From NCBI GenBank assembly GCA_947589165.1, contig CANQCH010000043.1:1-8696 (forward strand): a DNA stretch of 8,696 bases. The letters run 5' to 3'. Below are positions 6,296 to 8,696 of this stretch, one piece after another. The stretch is from an uncultured Bacilli bacterium (lineage in GTDB: Bacteria > Bacillota_I > Bacilli_A > RF39 > UBA660). Position 1 is the stretch's first letter. Each line of letters begins with the position of its first letter. The position numbers were made by a program, and so were the translations under genes. The notes beneath the pieces were generated by a model. The model made no database searches. It was not told where the DNA came from and was given only the letters and a program-made list of their open reading frames with translations.

Positions 6296-6725
6296 ATAAA
6301 TATTTTTTTAATTCTTCCACGGCTTTTTCTTGCATATTAACGTATTTTTCAACTATTTTTTTTACATCAACGGCAATTTTTTTATGATTTAATATTTTCC
6401 GACCTTCAATTACGCCCATATTAACCCCTTTAAGTAATAATTCCGCGATATTGGAATTACTATCATCCAGCATGGTTTTCATTTCAATCCCATACCAAGT
6501 CATAGCTTTATTCATCAAACTCGTTTCATGAGGTTCACTTTCATTATACTTAGGATATATTTTAGTTATTTCTTCTTCGATGGCTTCATAATCCGCGTAC
6601 ATTTTATGTAAAACCGCTTTTAATTTCGCATTTTTTACTTTTTCCAAGGTAAAATGGACGGCATCCATGCCCATACAAGTTCCTTTATTAATTTCATCTA
6701 AAGTATTAATCGTTTCTTTTTTCAT
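6294..6725 (-). CDS. Small alpha-helical (ferritin-like bundle?) protein, unknown function
   Basis: I do not recognise a characterised family with certainty. The product (143 aa from the ATG at 6725) appears almost wholly helical: about four helices near residues 3-29, 31-58, 66-115 and 119-143, the size of a four-helix bundle. Its pattern, a helix with KGTCMGMDAV, then IEMKTMLDDSNSNIAELLLKGVNMG, resembles hypothetical proteins I recall from clostridia and, more loosely, DUF2383-type ferritin-like bundles. Acidic and His residues are present, but I cannot point to an intact di-iron motif. There is no signal peptide or membrane segment. I chose the ATG at 6725 because GAGGGATAAA precedes it. 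The in-frame ATG at 6737 has no SD and itself overlaps this one. It follows groEL by about 44 bp and is probably co-transcribed with it, with a possible extra promoter. It ends at a strong terminator. A real gene, function unknown. Confidence 0.8.
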   Translation of the reverse strand: MKKETINTLDEINKGTCMGMDAVHFTLEKVKNAKLKAVLHKMYADYEAIEEEITKIYPKYNESEPHETSLMNKAMTWYGIEMKTMLDDSNSNIAELLLKGVNMGVIEGRKILNHKKIAVDVKKIVEKYVNMQEKAVEELKKYL

Positions 6726-6730
6726 TTTAT

Positions 6731-6758
6731 CCCTCATTTTTATTATGGCTTATGAGGG
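6731..6758 (-). promoter_or_regulatory. Hairpin covering the ribosome binding site of the helical-protein gene
   Basis: On the minus strand CCCTCAT (6752-6758) and ATGAGGG (6731-6737) form a perfect 7-bp inverted repeat around 14 nt. The 3' arm contains the GAGGG used as SD for the ATG at 6725, so folding would hide it. There is no T run after it, so it is not a terminator. Regulation is inferred from the layout only. Confidence 0.5.
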
Positions 6759-6763
6759 TATAA

Positions 6764-6769
6764 ATTATA
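6764..6769 (-). promoter_or_regulatory. Possible -10 box for the helical-protein gene
   Basis: A perfect TATAAT begins next to the groEL stop. Transcription from it would start at about 6757, at the first base of the hairpin at 6731-6758. No acceptable -35 is found 16-18 bp upstream and there is no extended -10, so it may be weak, activator-dependent or chance. Confidence 0.3.
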
Positions 6770-8296
6770 CTATAATTCCGTATAACTAGAAGGCTGAATT
6801 TCAGGTTTATTTTCATTAATTATTAAACTGGTCGTCGTTAAAAGCATGCTCGCAATGGATACCGCGTTAGTTAGGGCATTAATGACGACAACTACGGGGT
6901 CAAGTACTTGACTTGTCTTTTTTTCTTCCCAACTATCAGTTTTTAAATTATAGATTTTTGTATAATTACTGTCTTTAAGGACGGGTAAAATTTGGTCCTC
7001 ATCTATCCCCGCATTAGTTAAAATTTGCTTTAGAGGACTAGCTAAAGCATTTTGTATTATTTTTTGGCCATAATTCTTCGCTGGTAATAATTCCTTAATG
7101 GCAAGTAAAGTTACCCCACTACCTAAAATTACACCGTGAAGAGCGGCTTCAATAGCATTTAAAGCATCTTCATAACGCATTTTTCTTTCTCGTCGTTCTG
7201 TTGCCGTTGGGGCCCCAACCAAAATATCAACTAACCCCGTATCTAACATAGCTCTTCGCCGGGCACTTAAAGCATCATTTTGCTTCTTTAGTTTAGTGAT
7301 AGTCTTTTTAATTGTCATATTTGGTTTAAAACTAAAAGTGGCTTTTTCATGATCTAAAGTTAAACCATTTACATGTCCTAGGTTATCTATACTTAAAAAA
7401 GTGCCATCATTAGTAATTTTAGCTCCCGAGATTAAAGCTAAATCTTCAAAATAAGCATATTTTTCTTGCGCATAACCAGGTATTTTTAAAAAAACTATGG
7501 GCAATTGTTCAGTTTGAACTAAACTAAGCCAAGTATTAATAACCTCATCCGCATAATCATTAGCGATAACAATTAAACTTCCTTCCGTATCAACCAGATA
7601 ATTTAAAATATCACCTAAAGCATTAAAATCCGTTAAAGTATCATTAATTAACAAAACATTGGCATTATTATAATGTTTTTCTTGATCCTGAAGCCAAAAG
7701 TATGGGGAAGCAATTAAAGTCTCCAACATATAACCTTGATAAAAAACGATTTCATCTTGTAAGTTTTCACTTTCCTTTAAAGTAATAGCAGCGATGGTTT
7801 TAGCTTGCTTAAAAGCCTTCATAATATTGGCCCCAATCGTATTTGAATTGGCTGAAATACTAGCAATATATGCTAATTGCTTCCTACTAGGTAGCCAGGC
7901 TTTAGTTTTTAATAAGTTTACAACTTCGGGTAAGCTTTCCGTTAATTCTTTTTTTAAAATCATCGGATGGAGACCAGAATTTACAAAATTAAAACCTTGA
8001 TGAATTATACTTTGTAATAAAACTAAAGTGGTTGTCGTTCCATCGCCTACTTTTTCATTCGTTTTAATTGCCGCTTCTTTTGCTAATTCTAAAATGGTAT
8101 TAACGGTGGCATCTTCGCTAGCTATTTGACTTGCTATCGTTACTCCATCATTGGTAATAAACGGACTAAAAGCGGAATGATCAATAATCACATTACATCC
8201 CTTTGGGCCTAAGGTCGTTTTTACCGGATCACATAATAAATCGATTGCTTCCAATATTTTAGTTTGTAATTTTTCATTTTGTACTACTTGTTTCAT
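6770..8296 (-). CDS. groL: Divergent chaperonin GroEL (Hsp60 family)
   Basis: GroEL forms double rings that refold proteins under a GroES lid. This 508-aa protein is colinear with GroEL but highly diverged. Nucleotide-site residues are kept: TLGPKG (28-33), NDGVT with D50 (E. coli D52), GDGTTTT with D85 (D87), ISANS (147-151), YEDAL with D377 (D398) and LDP with D466 (D495). Changes include N49 for Lys51 and GSG (392-394) for the GGG loop. The apical domain (about 183-355) is poorly conserved: LIASPYF replaces GYLSPYF and IPGYA replaces APGFG. The C-terminal Gly-Gly-Met tail is missing and the protein ends in a polar PEIQPSSYTEL. The start is secure: AAGGAGG (8300-8306) is 3 nt ahead of the ATG. 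It overlaps the DUF4130 gene by 23 bp. No groES and no CIRCE operator are in view. It may be the cell's only, fast-evolving GroEL or a specialised paralogue. Confidence 0.93.
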   Translation of the reverse strand: MKQVVQNEKLQTKILEAIDLLCDPVKTTLGPKGCNVIIDHSAFSPFITNDGVTIASQIASEDATVNTILELAKEAAIKTNEKVGDGTTTTLVLLQSIIHQGFNFVNSGLHPMILKKELTESLPEVVNLLKTKAWLPSRKQLAYIASISANSNTIGANIMKAFKQAKTIAAITLKESENLQDEIVFYQGYMLETLIASPYFWLQDQEKHYNNANVLLINDTLTDFNALGDILNYLVDTEGSLIVIANDYADEVINTWLSLVQTEQLPIVFLKIPGYAQEKYAYFEDLALISGAKITNDGTFLSIDNLGHVNGLTLDHEKATFSFKPNMTIKKTITKLKKQNDALSARRRAMLDTGLVDILVGAPTATERRERKMRYEDALNAIEAALHGVILGSGVTLLAIKELLPAKNYGQKIIQNALASPLKQILTNAGIDEDQILPVLKDSNYTKIYNLKTDSWEEKKTSQVLDPVVVVINALTNAVSIASMLLTTTSLIINENKPEIQPSSYTEL

Positions 8297-8696
8297 ATTC
8301 CTCCTTCATTTCTATAATATAGGGCCAATATTTTTTCGGCATAAAATTTTGCCGACAACGCTCATTACGCCTTTCGGTAATGGCAATCGTCTGATAAAAT
8401 GTTTGCCATAACACTTCAATACTAGCTTCCTTGGCGGAAAGTTTAGGCAAGTTTATTTTAGGTGCTGCTATTATCATAACTTTCTTCTGATTATAAAGAG
8501 CCATAATCTTTCTTTTCGTATCGACAATTACCCAATTTTCCTGCGCTAGTCTTTGCTGAAAATGCTTAACTAATAAAGGTAATATATTATTTTCCGGGGC
8601 CATTTCCGCATAAAGTAAATGATTTTCTAATTCTTGAAATCGTAAAAAACCTTTTAATTTATGATTTTCCCGCGAGACATATTGACAAGCTTTTAA
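8274..8696 (-). CDS. DUF4130/TIGR03915 putative DNA-metabolism protein, C-terminal part
   Basis: The reading frame stays open to the right edge, so this is the last 140 residues of a longer gene; the internal ATG at 8603 is not its start. Family features are clear: a VSRENHKLKGFLRFQELEN segment, the NNILPLLVKHFQQRL and NWVIVDTKR segments, and a C-terminal WQTFYQTIAITERRNERCRQ followed by NFMPKKYWPYI. These match the TIGR03915/DUF4130 pattern of K-G-F-x-R-F, then E-R-x-N, then M-P-K-x-Y-W. Full members are about 240-270 aa. The family is only computationally defined as a putative DNA repair/metabolism protein, usually paired with a radical-SAM protein (TIGR03916) and in some species fused to a uracil-DNA-glycosylase-like domain. 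Here the partner would have to lie beyond the right edge. It ends in TGA inside the start of groEL and carries the groEL SD, so the two are probably co-transcribed and coupled. Confidence 0.85.
   Translation of the reverse strand, partial: LKACQYVSRENHKLKGFLRFQELENHLLYAEMAPENNILPLLVKHFQQRLAQENWVIVDTKRKIMALYNQKKVMIIAAPKINLPKLSAKEASIEVLWQTFYQTIAITERRNERCRQNFMPKKYWPYIIEMKEEYETSSTK

Noticed and set aside
8297..8603. CIRCE/HrcA operator or groES gene upstream of groEL
   Set aside because: No TTAGCACTC / GAGTGCTAA repeat is found, and the upstream frame is a DUF4130-type protein without the GroES mobile loop or fold pattern.
8274..8603. A complete 109-aa protein starting at the ATG at 8603
   Set aside because: The frame continues open to the window end with family-matching residues, so this ATG is internal.

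Overview
This window comes from an AT-rich member of the Firmicutes/Bacilli side of the bacterial tree. The evidence is Bacillus-type NusA without extra C-terminal repeats, RnpM/YlxR next to nusA, strong AGGAGG-type ribosome binding sites, and the gene order rimP-nusA-rnpM-infB-rbfA-truB. TGA is used as a real stop (infB, rbfA and the DUF4130 gene) and Trp is TGG, so the standard bacterial code applies, not the Mycoplasma/Spiroplasma code. The reduced gene set (short RimP, no ylxQ) fits an uncultivated, host-associated Bacilli lineage of the RF39/Erysipelotrichales type. That placement is inference. Every gene lies on the minus strand, so the window is read from right to left.

Region A (8696 down to 6264). 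The 3' part of a DUF4130/TIGR03915 putative DNA-metabolism gene runs in from the right edge. It overlaps by 23 bp a full-length but very divergent GroEL (508 aa), which keeps the ATPase residues, lacks the Gly-Met tail and has no groES beside it. Next is a small, mostly helical protein of unknown function. A hairpin in front of it would bury its ribosome binding site. A clear intrinsic terminator overlaps its stop codon.

Region B (6263 to 5092). A single collagen-like gene has two Gly-X-Y blocks (about 21 and 26 triplets) split by a 49-residue globular insert and followed by a BclA/C1q-like beta-rich C-terminal domain. It has no visible signal peptide or cell-wall anchor.

Region C (5063 to 1). 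A near-consensus sigma-A promoter (TTGGCA, 17 bp, TATAAT with an extended -10 TG) drives the ribosome-assembly and translation operon rimP-nusA-rnpM-infB-rbfA-truB. The short leader carries a GC-rich hairpin. Genes are 3-20 bp apart or overlap by ATGA, and the operon ends in a hairpin followed by a long T run. Its products act in 30S maturation (RimP, RbfA), transcription elongation and antitermination (NusA), RNase P modulation (RnpM), initiation (IF2) and tRNA pseudouridine-55 formation (TruB).

No tRNA, rRNA, CRISPR array, insertion sequence or phage integration signal was seen, and no gene-free stretch exceeds about 120 bp. The operon is conserved housekeeping. The parts worth a second look are the RimP that stops after its N-terminal domain, the divergent GroEL with its neighbours, the insert-bearing collagen-like protein, and two 5' hairpins. 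I do not see convincing proof of a wholly new system.
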